Assembly (NCBI RefSeq): GCF_008180725.1
Contig: NZ_VTEV01000001.1
Coordinates: 401,009-465,008 of the forward strand
Origin: Sutcliffiella horikoshii
GTDB taxonomy: Bacteria; Bacillota; Bacilli; Bacillales; Bacillaceae_I
Length of the DNA: 64,000 bases
Reading direction: 5' to 3'
Shown: piece after piece, positions 18,571 through 27,923 of the stretch
How the letters are laid out: each line of letters starts with the position of its first letter
Position numbering within the stretch: position 1 is the first letter of the stretch
The notes under the pieces: model-generated
What the model was told of the DNA's origin: nothing
Databases searched by the model: none
What the model saw: the letters and a program-made list of their open reading frames with translations, nothing else
Program-made: the position numbers and the translations under genes

Positions 18571-18674
18571 TTCTCTGTTACCGTTTGCGGTTCCTTGGAT
18601 GAGTTTCGGGCTTTGAGACGGCTTCTCTTTTACCGTTTGCGGTTCTTCCAGCGAGTAAAGGGGCTTTAAGAGTT
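18571..18674. repeat. Two-unit 52-bp direct repeat, second family
   Basis: TTCTCTGTTACCGTTTGCGG at 18571 and TTCTCTTTTACCGTTTGCGG at 18623 begin two 52-bp units. They share the dyad ACCGTTTGCGGT and a GAGT...GGGCTTT...AGA tail. Unit length equals that of the 16589 array but the sequence differs. It lies between the hydratase gene and rpmF. Confidence 0.8.
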
Positions 18675-18683
18675 CCAGCGCAT

Positions 18684-18719
18684 AAAAAAAGCACAAGGCA
18701 TAAAGCCTCATGCTTTTTT
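18684..18719 (-). terminator. Terminator after rpmF
   Basis: AAAAGCACAAGGC / GCCTCATGCTTTT imperfect stem with an A-run on its left, directly after the rpmF stop on the minus strand. Confidence 0.8.
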
Positions 18720-18721
18720 CA

Positions 18722-18895
18722 TTATTTATTTACTACTTCTTTCCCTTTGTAAGTACCGCATGCCGGGCATACACGGTGTGATAATTTCTGTTCACCGCAG
18801 CTTGGGCATTCTACCATACCAGGAACTTGTAGTTTAAAGTGTGTACGACGCTTTCTTTTTACAGTTTTAGACGTTCTTCTGAAAGGTACAGCCAT
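18722..18895 (-). CDS. rpmF: 50S ribosomal protein L32
   Basis: 57-residue ribosomal protein, start [17 protein letters not shown] at 18895. It has two CxxC pairs (CPSC and CPAC), so this is the zinc-binding form. It lies 47 bp after yceD, the usual bacterial pair. Confidence 0.98.
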   Translation of the reverse strand: MAVPFRRTSKTVKRKRRTHFKLQVPGMVECPSCGEQKLSHRVCPACGTYKGKEVVNK

Positions 18896-18942
18896 TCTTC
18901 CCACCTCCTTAAAAAATGAGCATCTACTACATCATGTAATGT

Positions 18943-19458
18943 CTACTCTTGGTCTTTCTCAAAAAACTTAGCCAGTCCTGCAAGTCTTGGATCCACTTTT
19001 TCTTGTGTATCCTCTTCTGAAATGACGCCCCAGTCTTTACCTGATTGGGGAGCTGCTTCTTCCTTATCGGGAGAATCACTGAAAACCTGCATCGGCACTT
19101 CTAGGATAATCGCTTCTCGAATAATTGGCATTAAATCGACAACGTCTCCTTCGACCGTATGCAACTCTTCTTCATCCGTTTCATACTCGCCAGGCTGAAA
19201 AAGATAAGTTTCAGTTGTTTTTATCGTAAAAGGATAGTCCACATCAACCAACGTACGTGAACATGGTAAAACCATACTACCTTCCACAGTTAGATGAAAC
19301 GTAGCTTTTCTTGAACTTAAATCAGCTCTTCCAGTTACGTGAACTGGTTTGACAGATCGAATTTCACTATGTGCCGTAATTTCACTTACATCAACTGTTT
19401 CATCGATTTCTAAACCTTTATGTTGTAACTGATTTAACTGGAATAATGTCCATTTCAA
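18943..19458 (-). CDS. yceD: YceD/DUF177 family protein (YlbN)
   Basis: Conserved partner of rpmF, linked to 23S rRNA processing or accumulation in other bacteria and plants. I choose the TTG at 19458 (KWTLFQLNQLQHKGL follows). GAGGTG lies 8 nt upstream, and the GTG at 19470 is inside that ribosome site. 171 residues. The conserved core is VDLMPIIREAIILEVPMQVF near residues 108-127. Cytoplasmic, no membrane segment. Confidence 0.92.
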   Translation of the reverse strand: MKWTLFQLNQLQHKGLEIDETVDVSEITAHSEIRSVKPVHVTGRADLSSRKATFHLTVEGSMVLPCSRTLVDVDYPFTIKTTETYLFQPGEYETDEEELHTVEGDVVDLMPIIREAIILEVPMQVFSDSPDKEEAAPQSGKDWGVISEEDTQEKVDPRLAGLAKFFEKDQE

Positions 19459-19617
19459 CAAGATATTCACCTCAAGGCAACAAAAGTAATTATAGCTTTC
19501 GCAAGTTTATTTGTCAATATTTTTTCTTTACACTATAATTATAGACATAATAACGTAAATTGAACAAGTATCCAAGTAAATAATTGATTGATGAAATATA
19601 GACGGAGTGGGTGTGAA

Positions 19618-20862
19618 ATGAAATCCTTAGGTGTAATTGTGGAGTACAACCCTTTTCATAACGGACATTTGTTTCATTTGACAGAATCAAAAAAACTGAC
19701 AGGTGCAGATGTTGTAATTGCTGTAATGAGCGGGCAATTTCTTCAACGAGGAGAACCTGCGCTTGTATCCAAGTGGACACGAACAAAAATGGCGCTTTCC
19801 AATGGCATCGACATTGTTGTGGAATTGCCGTACGCATTTGCTACACAAAAAGCAGAAGTTTTTGCAGGTGGCTCGATATCCATTTTGTCAGGATTAAAAT
19901 GCGACAATGTGTGTTTTGGTAGTGAACAGGGAAACATTCAGGACTTTGAACGTACGATTCATTTAATGAACGAACATAAAGATACGTATGATTTGTTTGT
20001 TCAGAAGTATATCGCAAAAGGTTATAGCTTTCCGAAAGCTTCTTCTCTCGCCTTCAAAAGATTGACTGAAAACAGAGAAAAAGTGTTGGATTTGACTCAA
20101 CCGAATAATATCCTTGGTTTTCATTATGTAAAAGCAATCCAAGATCAAAGAAGTTCCTTGCAACCTTGCACCATTGAAAGGATAGGGGCTGGCTATCATG
20201 ATCCAGAATTCAATGATACACCTATTGCCAGCGCAACAAGCATAAGGAAACATCTTTTTGATCATAGTGGAAATATTGAAAAGGTCCAAAGGTTTGTACC
20301 TCAATCTACATATAATCTGTTAGGTCACTATAAAGAGCACGTAGGAAGCTTTCATCAATGGGAGGATTATTTCACTCTCCTTAAATACAGAGTTCTTTGT
20401 AGCACACCGTCTGAGCTTTCAGAGATATATGAAGTAGAGGAAGGTCTCGAGCACAGATTAATTCATACTATGAAAGAAAGTTCTACTTTTCATGAATTTA
20501 TGACCAAGCTAAAAACAAAGAGATACACGTGGACAAGACTGCAGCGAATGTGCACTCATTTACTTACCAACACGAAAAAGGATGCTATGCAGAATGTTTC
20601 TTCTTCTAAGCAAAGTGAGTATATTCGCTTGTTAGGTATGACAAAGCGTGGGCAAGCTTATTTGAAGCAAATTAAAAAAGAGGTGGAAATGCCTATTCTT
20701 TCTAAAGTGTCTGGTGTGGAAAGTGCGATGCTTGATATGGATATTCGTGCAACCAATACATATGCCATGAAGTTTCAAGAGCCTGCACGGAGTGATTGGA
20801 TGCTGCAGGAGTTTTCCAAACCACCGATACGTTATGATGAACAGGAAAGTAGGTTTATATAA
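19618..20862 (+). CDS. tmcAL: tRNA(Met) cytidine acetate ligase TmcAL
   Basis: Makes N4-acetylcytidine at C34 of elongator tRNA(Met) from acetate and ATP (B. subtilis YlbM). Start at 19618 (MKSLGVIVEYNPFHNGHLFH), after GGAGTGGG. 414 residues. The nucleotidylyltransferase HIGH-like motif is NPFHNGH, and FGSEQGNIQDF and GYHDPEFNDTPIASATSIRK follow. It is divergent from yceD and convergent with ylbL. Confidence 0.95.
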   Translation: MKSLGVIVEYNPFHNGHLFHLTESKKLTGADVVIAVMSGQFLQRGEPALVSKWTRTKMALSNGIDIVVELPYAFATQKAEVFAGGSISILSGLKCDNVCFGSEQGNIQDFERTIHLMNEHKDTYDLFVQKYIAKGYSFPKASSLAFKRLTENREKVLDLTQPNNILGFHYVKAIQDQRSSLQPCTIERIGAGYHDPEFNDTPIASATSIRKHLFDHSGNIEKVQRFVPQSTYNLLGHYKEHVGSFHQWEDYFTLLKYRVLCSTPSELSEIYEVEEGLEHRLIHTMKESSTFHEFMTKLKTKRYTWTRLQRMCTHLLTNTKKDAMQNVSSSKQSEYIRLLGMTKRGQAYLKQIKKEVEMPILSKVSGVESAMLDMDIRATNTYAMKFQEPARSDWMLQEFSKPPIRYDEQESRFI

Positions 20863-20878
20863 AAAAATTATCCGTCAC

Positions 20879-21004
20879 ATTAAGTAACTAACTACCTGGA
20901 TTGTAACTTTTCAGGTTCTTATTGTAACTATTTCTGTGGTTATTGTGACTTTTCCAACTGTTATTGTGACTTTTTTGCGGGTTATTGTGACAATTCGAAA
21001 TTCG
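20879..21004. repeat. 21-bp short tandem repeat array
   Basis: ATTGTAAC/ATTGTGAC recurs at 20900, 20921, 20942, 20963 and 20984, exactly 21 bp apart, with a degenerate unit at 20879. The unit consensus is close to ATTGTGACTTTTCNNNNGGTT. It lies between the tmcAL stop and the bidirectional terminator shared with ylbL. Confidence 0.88.
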
Positions 21005-21021
21005 AAAGAATAATTCTTCGT

Positions 21022-21055
21022 AAAAAACGCCTCACCACCATGTGTGAGGCGTTTT
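21022..21055. terminator. Bidirectional terminator, tmcAL/ylbL
   Basis: Stem AAAACGCCTCAC / GTGAGGCGTTTT between convergent genes. Confidence 0.88.
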
Positions 21056-21059
21056 CCCA

Positions 21060-22085
21060 TTATTCACTTTTAGCTTCCAATTGCTCCAAATACTTAATCG
21101 CATCATCAAATGTATCTACAGGCACAATCTTCATGGATGTGTTAATATCTTCCGCCGCTACAAGGGCTTCTTGATAATTAGACCCTTCCACACCTTTTTC
21201 ATTTGGTGCAAAGAAAATATCAACGCCTGAGTTATCGGCCGCAACAATCTTTTGGGCAATTCCACCGATTCGGAGGACTTCTCCTTTTTCATTGATTGCT
21301 CCTGTACCTGCAATTTCATACCCTTTGGAGATGTCTTCATCCATAAGTTGATTATAAATTTCCAAAGAGAACATTAATCCTGCAGACGGCCCTCCTATTT
21401 GAGCAGTGTTGATTGTAATCGGAGGGTCCATGGTAATTTCGTAATCCGTTAATAAACTGATTCCAAGCCCAGCACGGTTTGGGTCCTCGGGATGCTCTCC
21501 TAATGTAATGGAAGTTGTTTTTTCTTCCTCGTCTCGATCAAAAGTAAGATCTATTGTGTCCCCGATATTTTTTTCACCGACCACTTCCATCAATTCCTCT
21601 GCGGTCGCTGTTGCTTTACCATCTATATGTGTTATTCGGTCACCAATATCAAGCTTGCCTTCAGCTGCTAATCCTTTTTTAACACTGAACACATATACTC
21701 CCTTGGAAATGAGTTCAACTTCTTTGCCAGCCTTCTCATAAGCTATTTTTATAGCTGTTTCTTTAGAACTCTCCATCATATGTAACTGTCGGTAGTTATA
21801 CTCTTCGTCTGACTCATCCTCGGCACGGATCTGGTTGATAGGGAAGATATTTTGATAGTCACTTACCTTTGCAAAGGCGTAGGTGAAAATATTTGCCTTC
21901 CCCATTTTAACGGTGGTCAGCATAAAGCTTCCTTCGTCTTCATCCCCGCCTTCTACCGATACAAGGGGCCTTAATTCCTGCGCATCACCAGGACGTGTTA
22001 CATAGTAGGGCAATGTCACAAAATTCAAGACCACTGCTAGCACTATCCCAATTAAAAGGGACCTCATAAAATATCTACTTTTCAT
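21060..22085 (-). CDS. ylbL: YlbL/SepM-type PDZ-Lon serine protease
   Basis: Membrane-anchored protease with an N-terminal span (about 10-27), a PDZ domain around residues 125-200, and a C-terminal Lon-type catalytic domain. The Ser nucleophile is in TAQIGGPSAGLMFSLEI and the Lys of the dyad in RIGGIAQKIVAADNSG. 341 residues. In B. subtilis YlbL degrades the cell-division inhibitor YneA with CtpA. Its start overlaps the ylbK stop by 11 bp, indicating coupled translation. Confidence 0.94.
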   Translation of the reverse strand: MKSRYFMRSLLIGIVLAVVLNFVTLPYYVTRPGDAQELRPLVSVEGGDEDEGSFMLTTVKMGKANIFTYAFAKVSDYQNIFPINQIRAEDESDEEYNYRQLHMMESSKETAIKIAYEKAGKEVELISKGVYVFSVKKGLAAEGKLDIGDRITHIDGKATATAEELMEVVGEKNIGDTIDLTFDRDEEEKTTSITLGEHPEDPNRAGLGISLLTDYEITMDPPITINTAQIGGPSAGLMFSLEIYNQLMDEDISKGYEIAGTGAINEKGEVLRIGGIAQKIVAADNSGVDIFFAPNEKGVEGSNYQEALVAAEDINTSMKIVPVDTFDDAIKYLEQLEAKSE

Positions 22086-22872
22086 GTTGCTGTTTCTCCT
22101 TCCACTCCTCTATCGTCTTCTTAATATAGGGTATCTGCAGTCTAGTCGCTTCTTCACCGATTCGAATGATTTCCTCAATGTTGGTAAATGCCCGTGAACT
22201 GTAATGAGCAACAGAAGGCCTTATCATAATATCTGCCTCCGTTTCACTTCGTTTTACCAACTCGTTTTGCATAATATCTATTGTTTGCAAAATAACATCG
22301 AAAATCGAATCAACCGGTTCATTGGTTTTTACTTGTGAGACGTCTATCGCGATAACAATATCTGCACCCATTTCTTTCGCTACGCTAGCCGGGACACGGT
22401 CTACAACTCCACCGTCGACCAGCAAACGTCCATTAACTTTTTCTGGAACAAAAATACCTGGAATGGAAATACTTGCCCTGACAGCATCGGATATTGGTCC
22501 ACTAGTTAATACTACTTTCTCCGCCTTTTCCAAATCTGTCGTAACGATGGAAAGGGGAATGTCTAATTCTTCAATGTTTTTGTTTTGAGTGAACATGCGG
22601 ATAAGTTCTTTCACCCGGTTTCCACTTACAAATCCCATTTTTGGAACAGTAAAGTCCAGGTAATACTTTCGTTTGAATGCAGTGGCAATTTTATATAGGC
22701 GATCCATTTCATGTCCCATTGCATAGAAGCTTCCTACAAGTGCCCCCATACTGCTTCCGGCAATCAGATCCACGCTTATATTCTCTTCTTGTAATACTTT
22801 CAATGCGCCAAGGTGAGCAAAACCTCGTGCACCACCAGATCCCAATGCGACTCCTACTATAGGTTCTTTCAA
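22075..22872 (-). CDS. ylbK: Patatin-like phospholipase family protein YlbK
   Basis: Serine hydrolase of the patatin/RssA type, 265 residues. GSGGARGFAHLGALKVL forms the oxyanion hole, GSSMGALVGSFYA contains the GxSxG nucleophile, and the catalytic Asp is in VDGGVVDRVP. No signal peptide, so cytoplasmic or peripheral. Upstream of and overlapping ylbL. Substrate unknown. Confidence 0.93.
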   Translation of the reverse strand: MKEPIVGVALGSGGARGFAHLGALKVLQEENISVDLIAGSSMGALVGSFYAMGHEMDRLYKIATAFKRKYYLDFTVPKMGFVSGNRVKELIRMFTQNKNIEELDIPLSIVTTDLEKAEKVVLTSGPISDAVRASISIPGIFVPEKVNGRLLVDGGVVDRVPASVAKEMGADIVIAIDVSQVKTNEPVDSIFDVILQTIDIMQNELVKRSETEADIMIRPSVAHYSSRAFTNIEEIIRIGEEATRLQIPYIKKTIEEWKEKQQHEK

Positions 22873-23217
22873 GTTATCACCTCAAGCTGTGTACAGCCAC
22901 CTAAAGCTTTACAGCAACCAAATTATCAAGTCCTATACCATTATCCTTTGATTCTTCTAATTTATCATACGCTATTCCTTTTTCTTGGTGAACAAACTGT
23001 GAAGACTTGGGTCATTTTAGGTTCTATTCCACTATCCCTTTTACGTATATTGAAAGGTAAGGTGATGGGACAAACCTGGTTACTCATCTAAGGGTAATTA
23101 TTATTATTCTAACAAAAACCTATTCATTCTTGTACAAAAAAGAAATCAAGTAATCATTGATTATTTTCATATGTGAACATTTTAGTTGTTTTTATTCTTA
23201 TGAAGGGGGTTAATCGG
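22873..23217. other. Intergenic region between divergent ylbK and ylbJ
   Basis: 345 bp, AT-rich. It should hold promoters for ylbK (leftward) and ylbJ (rightward, SigE in B. subtilis). I found no convincing hexamers, repeat or small gene beyond the AAGGGGG ribosome site of ylbJ at about 23203. Confidence 0.6.
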
Positions 23218-24459
23218 TTGGATTATTCGAAGGTCAAGACAGTTTTCTTAGCTTTAATCATTTCCCTGCTTACACTATCTCTTATTCTTAACCCTCAAGC
23301 ATCTTTTCAAGCAAGTGTAAGAGGACTTAATATGTGGTGGGATATAGTATTTCCGTCCCTTCTGCCATTTTTAATAATCAGTGAACTCCTAATTGGATTT
23401 GGTGTAGTGGCGTTTATTGGGGTCCTGTTAGAGCCTTTTATGCGGCCACTTTTCAGAGTGCCTGGAGTCGGAGGTTTTGTATGGGCTATGGGCATGGCTT
23501 CAGGTTATCCTTCTGGAGCAAAATTAACCGTGAGGCTGCGTCAGGAAAACCAAATAACGCAAGTTGAGGGAGAACGCCTTGTCTCCTTCACCAACTCTTC
23601 TAATCCACTTTTTATATTCGGCGCTATAGCAGTTGGATTTTTTCACAATCCAAAAGTCGGAGTTATTCTAGCCGTTGCCCATTATTTAGGAAATATATGT
23701 GTCGGGTTGATTATGCGATTTTATGGACCTTACTATGTTTCCAAACGTCAAGATGACCTGTCTAGAACTCCTCAAAAAATATCTATCAGAAAAGCTTTTT
23801 CCGAGTTGCACAAAACACGCCTAAAAAACAACAAGCCTATTGGGAAACTGCTTGGGGAAGCAGTATTGTCCTCTGTTCAGACATTACTAATGGTTGGTGG
23901 ATTCTTGATTCTTTTTTCAGTGTTAAACAGCATGCTTTCCATATTTTCCGTTACAGCTATACTTGCAACTATTATCAGTGTGTTTCTAGGTGTATTTGAT
24001 ATTTCAAAAGACCTTAGCTATCCACTTATATCCGGGCTGTTTGAAATTACTCTAGGCGGAAAATTGACAAGCGAAGTAAAAGGGGTCAGTTTAATGGAGC
24101 AAATTGTCATAACCAGCTTCTTCCTTGCTTTCAGCGGGTTCTCCGTTCAAGCACAGGTTGCAAGCATTTTGGCAGAGTCTGATATCCGCTTCAAACCTTT
24201 CTTCCTCGCCCGAATCCTGCATGGTGTCTTTGCAGCAGTTATTACTTTTGTTTTATGGCAGCCGTTAGATCAAAGGTTAAAAGGGTTTGAGACTGCCGAC
24301 GGAGACTTGCCCGTTTTTTCCCCCTATTTGCCGGAAGGATTTTGGGAAACAGTCTTTGGCCTGCTTCTGACATATGGCCCTATATTTACGATCTCCATGC
24401 TATGGATTTACCTTTTGCTGCTGTTAAAGCGAATTGTTAAAATGAACATGCTTAAATGA
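23218..24459 (+). CDS. ylbJ: Sporulation integral membrane protein YlbJ
   Basis: Nucleoside-recognition-fold membrane protein needed for spore cortex formation in B. subtilis. A TTG start at 23218 (DYSKVKTVFLALII follows) is chosen because AAGGGGG lies 8 nt upstream; 413 residues, near the B. subtilis size. About eight hydrophobic spans. The conserved GMASGYPSGAKLTVRL segment lies near residues 80-100, followed by SNPLFIFGAIAVG. Convergent with coaD. Confidence 0.92.
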   Translation: MDYSKVKTVFLALIISLLTLSLILNPQASFQASVRGLNMWWDIVFPSLLPFLIISELLIGFGVVAFIGVLLEPFMRPLFRVPGVGGFVWAMGMASGYPSGAKLTVRLRQENQITQVEGERLVSFTNSSNPLFIFGAIAVGFFHNPKVGVILAVAHYLGNICVGLIMRFYGPYYVSKRQDDLSRTPQKISIRKAFSELHKTRLKNNKPIGKLLGEAVLSSVQTLLMVGGFLILFSVLNSMLSIFSVTAILATIISVFLGVFDISKDLSYPLISGLFEITLGGKLTSEVKGVSLMEQIVITSFFLAFSGFSVQAQVASILAESDIRFKPFFLARILHGVFAAVITFVLWQPLDQRLKGFETADGDLPVFSPYLPEGFWETVFGLLLTYGPIFTISMLWIYLLLLLKRIVKMNMLK

Positions 24460-24467
24460 TGTCAATT

Positions 24468-24508
24468 AAAAAAAAGCCGTCATGAAAATTGGTTTTCATG
24501 ACAGCTTT
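24468..24508. terminator. Bidirectional terminator, ylbJ/coaD
   Basis: AAAGCCGTCATGAAAA / TTTTCATGACAGCTTT stem, loop TTGG, between convergent genes. Confidence 0.88.
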
Positions 24509-24512
24509 CGTT

Positions 24513-25575
<1,063 letters not shown>

Positions 25576-25680
25576 CTTCTCACCATACTTTGTTTCTAAA
25601 TTACCAATCATCAATATCCTATCATATTCGACATGAATTTCAAAAGTATTTCTCAGGCTCAATTTTAGTTTTATCAATTG

Positions 25681-25711
25681 TGTATAGCTTTACACCTTTT
25701 GGTTCATACTT
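25681..25711 (+). promoter_or_regulatory. SigG/SigF-type forespore promoter of csfG
   Basis: TGTATA (25681-25686), 18 bp, then CATACTT (25705-25711). This is close to the SigG consensus TGAATA-N18-CATACTA; SigF promoters share a GTATA-type -35. Transcription would start near 25718 and run to the terminator at 25876. Confidence 0.72.
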
Positions 25712-25717
25712 AGTGTT

Positions 25718-25876
25718 AACAACATCCTTTCGTGTGATGTTGTTGCCAACCGCGGAGAAGACTTACGTTTCCCCATAAGTTCTTCCTCCGGTTTCTCCTC
25801 TCCCTTTGCCTTCTTAACCTTGATTCGTTTCAAGGGATGGAAGGACCCTGCCCGGACATCCGAGCAGGGTTTTTTT
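25718..25876 (+). ncRNA. csfG: Sporulation small RNA CsfG
   Basis: About 160-nt transcription unit on the + strand between rsmD and the membrane protein upstream of ylbG. B. subtilis encodes the forespore RNA CsfG in the ylbG-ylbH interval. Seen directly: a forespore-type promoter at 25681-25711; two predicted hairpins (AACAACATC / GATGTTGTT at 25719-25747, and GGAGAAGACTTA / TAAGTTCTTCCTCC at 25754-25789); a pyrimidine-rich stretch at about 25776-25822; and a strong intrinsic terminator, CCCTGCCCGGA / TCCGAGCAGGG then seven T, at 25846-25876. No plausible protein is encoded on the + strand. The name is by position and architecture; the conserved CsfG sequence could not be compared. Confidence 0.75.
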
Positions 25877-25885
25877 GTTAGGTTA

Positions 25886-26203
25886 TTATGTTGGCATATC
25901 AATATCCAAGACATTGTCATGTGTCTCACAGTGGGACAAACATAATTCTCCCCATTCATGTTGATTCAAGATACCTTTCTGTGAAACATATCCTTCTATT
26001 TCCTCAAGACTTCTATCTTCTAAAAGTTTTTCTTCTTCCTTGCTTAAAAGACCTTCTTGGACAAGGTAGTATAAAATTCCTGTTACAAGCATTCCTTTAA
26101 TAGGCAGACCCTTATTGGATGAGGAAGCATTCTTTCCGTAAAAATGATCATGAATATACAAAACGATTAAACTTGATATAAGAAACAAGGTGAACCAAAG
26201 CAT
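25886..26203 (-). CDS. Small membrane protein of unknown function
   Basis: 105 residues from ATG at 26203 (MLWFTLFLISSLIVLYIHDHFYG), preceded by a strong AAAGGAGGT site. There is one N-terminal membrane span, a short linker, a weaker hydrophobic stretch (GMLVTGILYYLVQEGLL), then an acidic helical region (LSKEEEKLLEDRSLEEIEGY) and a C-terminal CLSHC pair. I do not recognise the family. It lies upstream of rsmD on the same strand, with the opposing csfG between. Confidence 0.75.
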   Translation of the reverse strand: MLWFTLFLISSLIVLYIHDHFYGKNASSSNKGLPIKGMLVTGILYYLVQEGLLSKEEEKLLEDRSLEEIEGYVSQKGILNQHEWGELCLSHCETHDNVLDIDMPT

Positions 26204-26297
26204 CGATATACCTCCTTTAGACTGTATATTCGCTTCAATTTTCATATGGAACATGGTAAAGTATGTGTGAGTAAAGCTCGTTGAGAGGAGAAATAAA

Positions 26298-26687
26298 ATG
26301 ATACAACGCTTTATTGAACTCGGAGAAGGCTATTCTGATATATATGAACTTATGGAGCTCGCAAGAAGTAATAAAAATAGACTGCAGCATCTCATTATGC
26401 TCCATACGGTGAAAAACGAACAAAATCTGTCTTCTTTTGTTGTTGTAATGAAACCTACAAACCCTGGTGACTTTCAAGCTCTTTATATTAGTTTGGAAGG
26501 GATTCCAAACCATCAATTCCAACCTAATAAACGCGCTGACCTTTTTCAAGAGCTGGCGAAGGAATTGGATAAAGAAATCATTCAATTCGAGGTAAAACCT
26601 ACAGACGTTTTTGCTGAAAAAGAGCTTTATTTTCAATATTTAATTGGAATATTGCGGTTAAACCATTATATTCCCGCTTTAAGGTAA
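26298..26687 (+). CDS. DUF7147-like conserved protein
   Basis: 129-residue cytoplasmic protein, MIQRFIELGEGYSDIYELME, start preceded by GAGAGGAG. Conserved in Bacillus next to ylbG as far as I recall (DUF7147). No catalytic motif is visible. Convergent with ylbG. Confidence 0.75.
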   Translation: MIQRFIELGEGYSDIYELMELARSNKNRLQHLIMLHTVKNEQNLSSFVVVMKPTNPGDFQALYISLEGIPNHQFQPNKRADLFQELAKELDKEIIQFEVKPTDVFAEKELYFQYLIGILRLNHYIPALR

Positions 26688-26724
26688 TCATGAAACATAT
26701 CAGTACCGGACATCTCTTTATAAT

Positions 26725-26774
26725 AGAAAAAGCAGTACCAAACCTAATTTCTTAAGTTTGTACTGCTTTTTCTA
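26725..26774. terminator. Bidirectional terminator
   Basis: AGAAAAAGCAGTACCAAAC / GTTTGTACTGCTTTTTCT stem between the DUF7147-like gene and ylbG. Confidence 0.85.
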
Positions 26775-27047
26775 TAAGCCCATCTTATAGTCATATTCTT
26801 TTGCTTTGTCCGGTCTGGAGTTTTCATAATGAGTTTTAATAGACGGCTTATGTGAAACCTCTACCTTTTTGACATAAGATTGTCTATTTAGCTTTTCCAC
26901 CAATGCTTCCGTATCCTCACTGTTACAATAGAACAGGACATATTTCAATTTTTTTGATATATAGATGACATTTCCATAGCGCCTTAGCAGTTTGGCTTGC
27001 TTCAATGAATGTAGCCATACCACAATGCCTTGCCTTTGTGATAGCAT
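26772..27047 (-). CDS. ylbG: DUF2129 protein YlbG
   Basis: Small conserved cytoplasmic protein, 91 residues from ATG at 27047 (MLSQRQGIVVWLHSLKQAKL) after AAAGGGG; matches B. subtilis YlbG in length and in the ends RQGIVVWLHSLK and DKAKEYDYKMGL. Function unknown. Confidence 0.93.
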   Translation of the reverse strand: MLSQRQGIVVWLHSLKQAKLLRRYGNVIYISKKLKYVLFYCNSEDTEALVEKLNRQSYVKKVEVSHKPSIKTHYENSRPDKAKEYDYKMGL

Positions 27048-27177
27048 ATGATTTACCCCTTTAAAAATATTGATCCAGTTTTTATTATAGTTTAGCATGA
27101 ATGGAAAAATTATGACATACTTAACGCACCCCAATTGGGGAATATTCGATCATTAATTAGAGGAAAGGGCGTTTTTC

Positions 27178-27510
27178 ATGGAGTTGGAGCAGATTTGGGA
27201 TGTTTTTTTAGAAGAACTTGATAAAAATGATTTAGTCTTTAACTGTTTCCGAAAACATGTAGCAGGTATTCCCTTTCTATACGTAGAGGTTGATCCAACA
27301 CATATTGATGGTTGGGAAGGTAAAGGTATATCCTTTATTGGAGTTTGTTCAAAAGTTGCAATGCATAGGAAGAAAGTGACAGTGGAAACGCATTTTGTGA
27401 GAAGGGATAAATCTCTATTTGTTTATAGGCACCGCTTCTATGTTCCTCAGGAAAAGATGTTCTGTTGTGGGAATCTTTGTGATGATTGTATTCGGTTGAG
27501 AGTAAAATAG
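27178..27510 (+). CDS. Uncharacterised protein with C-terminal CCGNLCDDC cluster
   Basis: 110 residues from ATG after AAAGGGCG. The body is mixed alpha/beta with no membrane span. The C-terminus carries four cysteines in EKMFCCGNLCDDCIRLR, a pattern seen in small oxidoreductase-like or metal-binding tails. I do not recognise the family. Divergent from ylbG; followed by a composite repeat. Confidence 0.7.
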   Translation: MELEQIWDVFLEELDKNDLVFNCFRKHVAGIPFLYVEVDPTHIDGWEGKGISFIGVCSKVAMHRKKVTVETHFVRRDKSLFVYRHRFYVPQEKMFCCGNLCDDCIRLRVK

Positions 27511-27528
27511 TTTAGGTGCTTGGTTAAG

Positions 27529-27872
27529 CGCCGCTGTTGATTTCCGCAAATGGCTTCGCTTTCCTAGGGGCAGTGCTTGAGCCTCCTCGCAACGCTTGAG
27601 GGGTCTCAAGCTACCGCTATCTTCCTCAGGAGTCTTCGCCTTTTGCTCCAATCAACAGCTATAGATCACGAGAACAAAAAGTAAATGCTTATTCAGTTAA
27701 CCTGGTTAGATACCTTATAAAACCTTTAGGTGAATGAAGTAACATTCTTGATTAGAGTGGCAGGCGCGTATACACCCGCGGGAGGAAGGGACAGGTGAAA
27801 CCCCTGTAGCGTTGAGAGGAGGCTCACGGACCGCCCGCAGGCACGCCAAGCGCGTGGAACGGAAATCACCGT
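27529..27872 (+). repeat. Two-arm inverted composite repeat, copy 1
   Basis: Arm A (27529-27660) begins CCGCTGTTGATTTCCGC and ends CTCCAATCAACAGCT. A roughly 70-bp AT-rich spacer follows, then arm B (about 27731-27872), containing TTGATTAGAGTGGCAGGCGC, GGGACAGGTG and GGAACGGAAATCA. Arm B is a diverged reverse complement of arm A. No coding potential; chance reading frames across it are artefacts. Confidence 0.88.
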
Positions 27873-27923
27873 ATATTGCTTAACGAAAAAAAGAAGCTAC
27901 AATTTATGCAGCTTCTTTCTTTG

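Noticed and set aside
25690..25959. Minus-strand reading frame upstream of rsmD with GGAGGAA and an ATG at about 25776; at first it looked like a frameshifted small gene.
   Set aside because: The sequence forms hairpins, is preceded by a forespore promoter on the + strand and ends in a + strand terminator. It fits CsfG RNA better than a coding gene.
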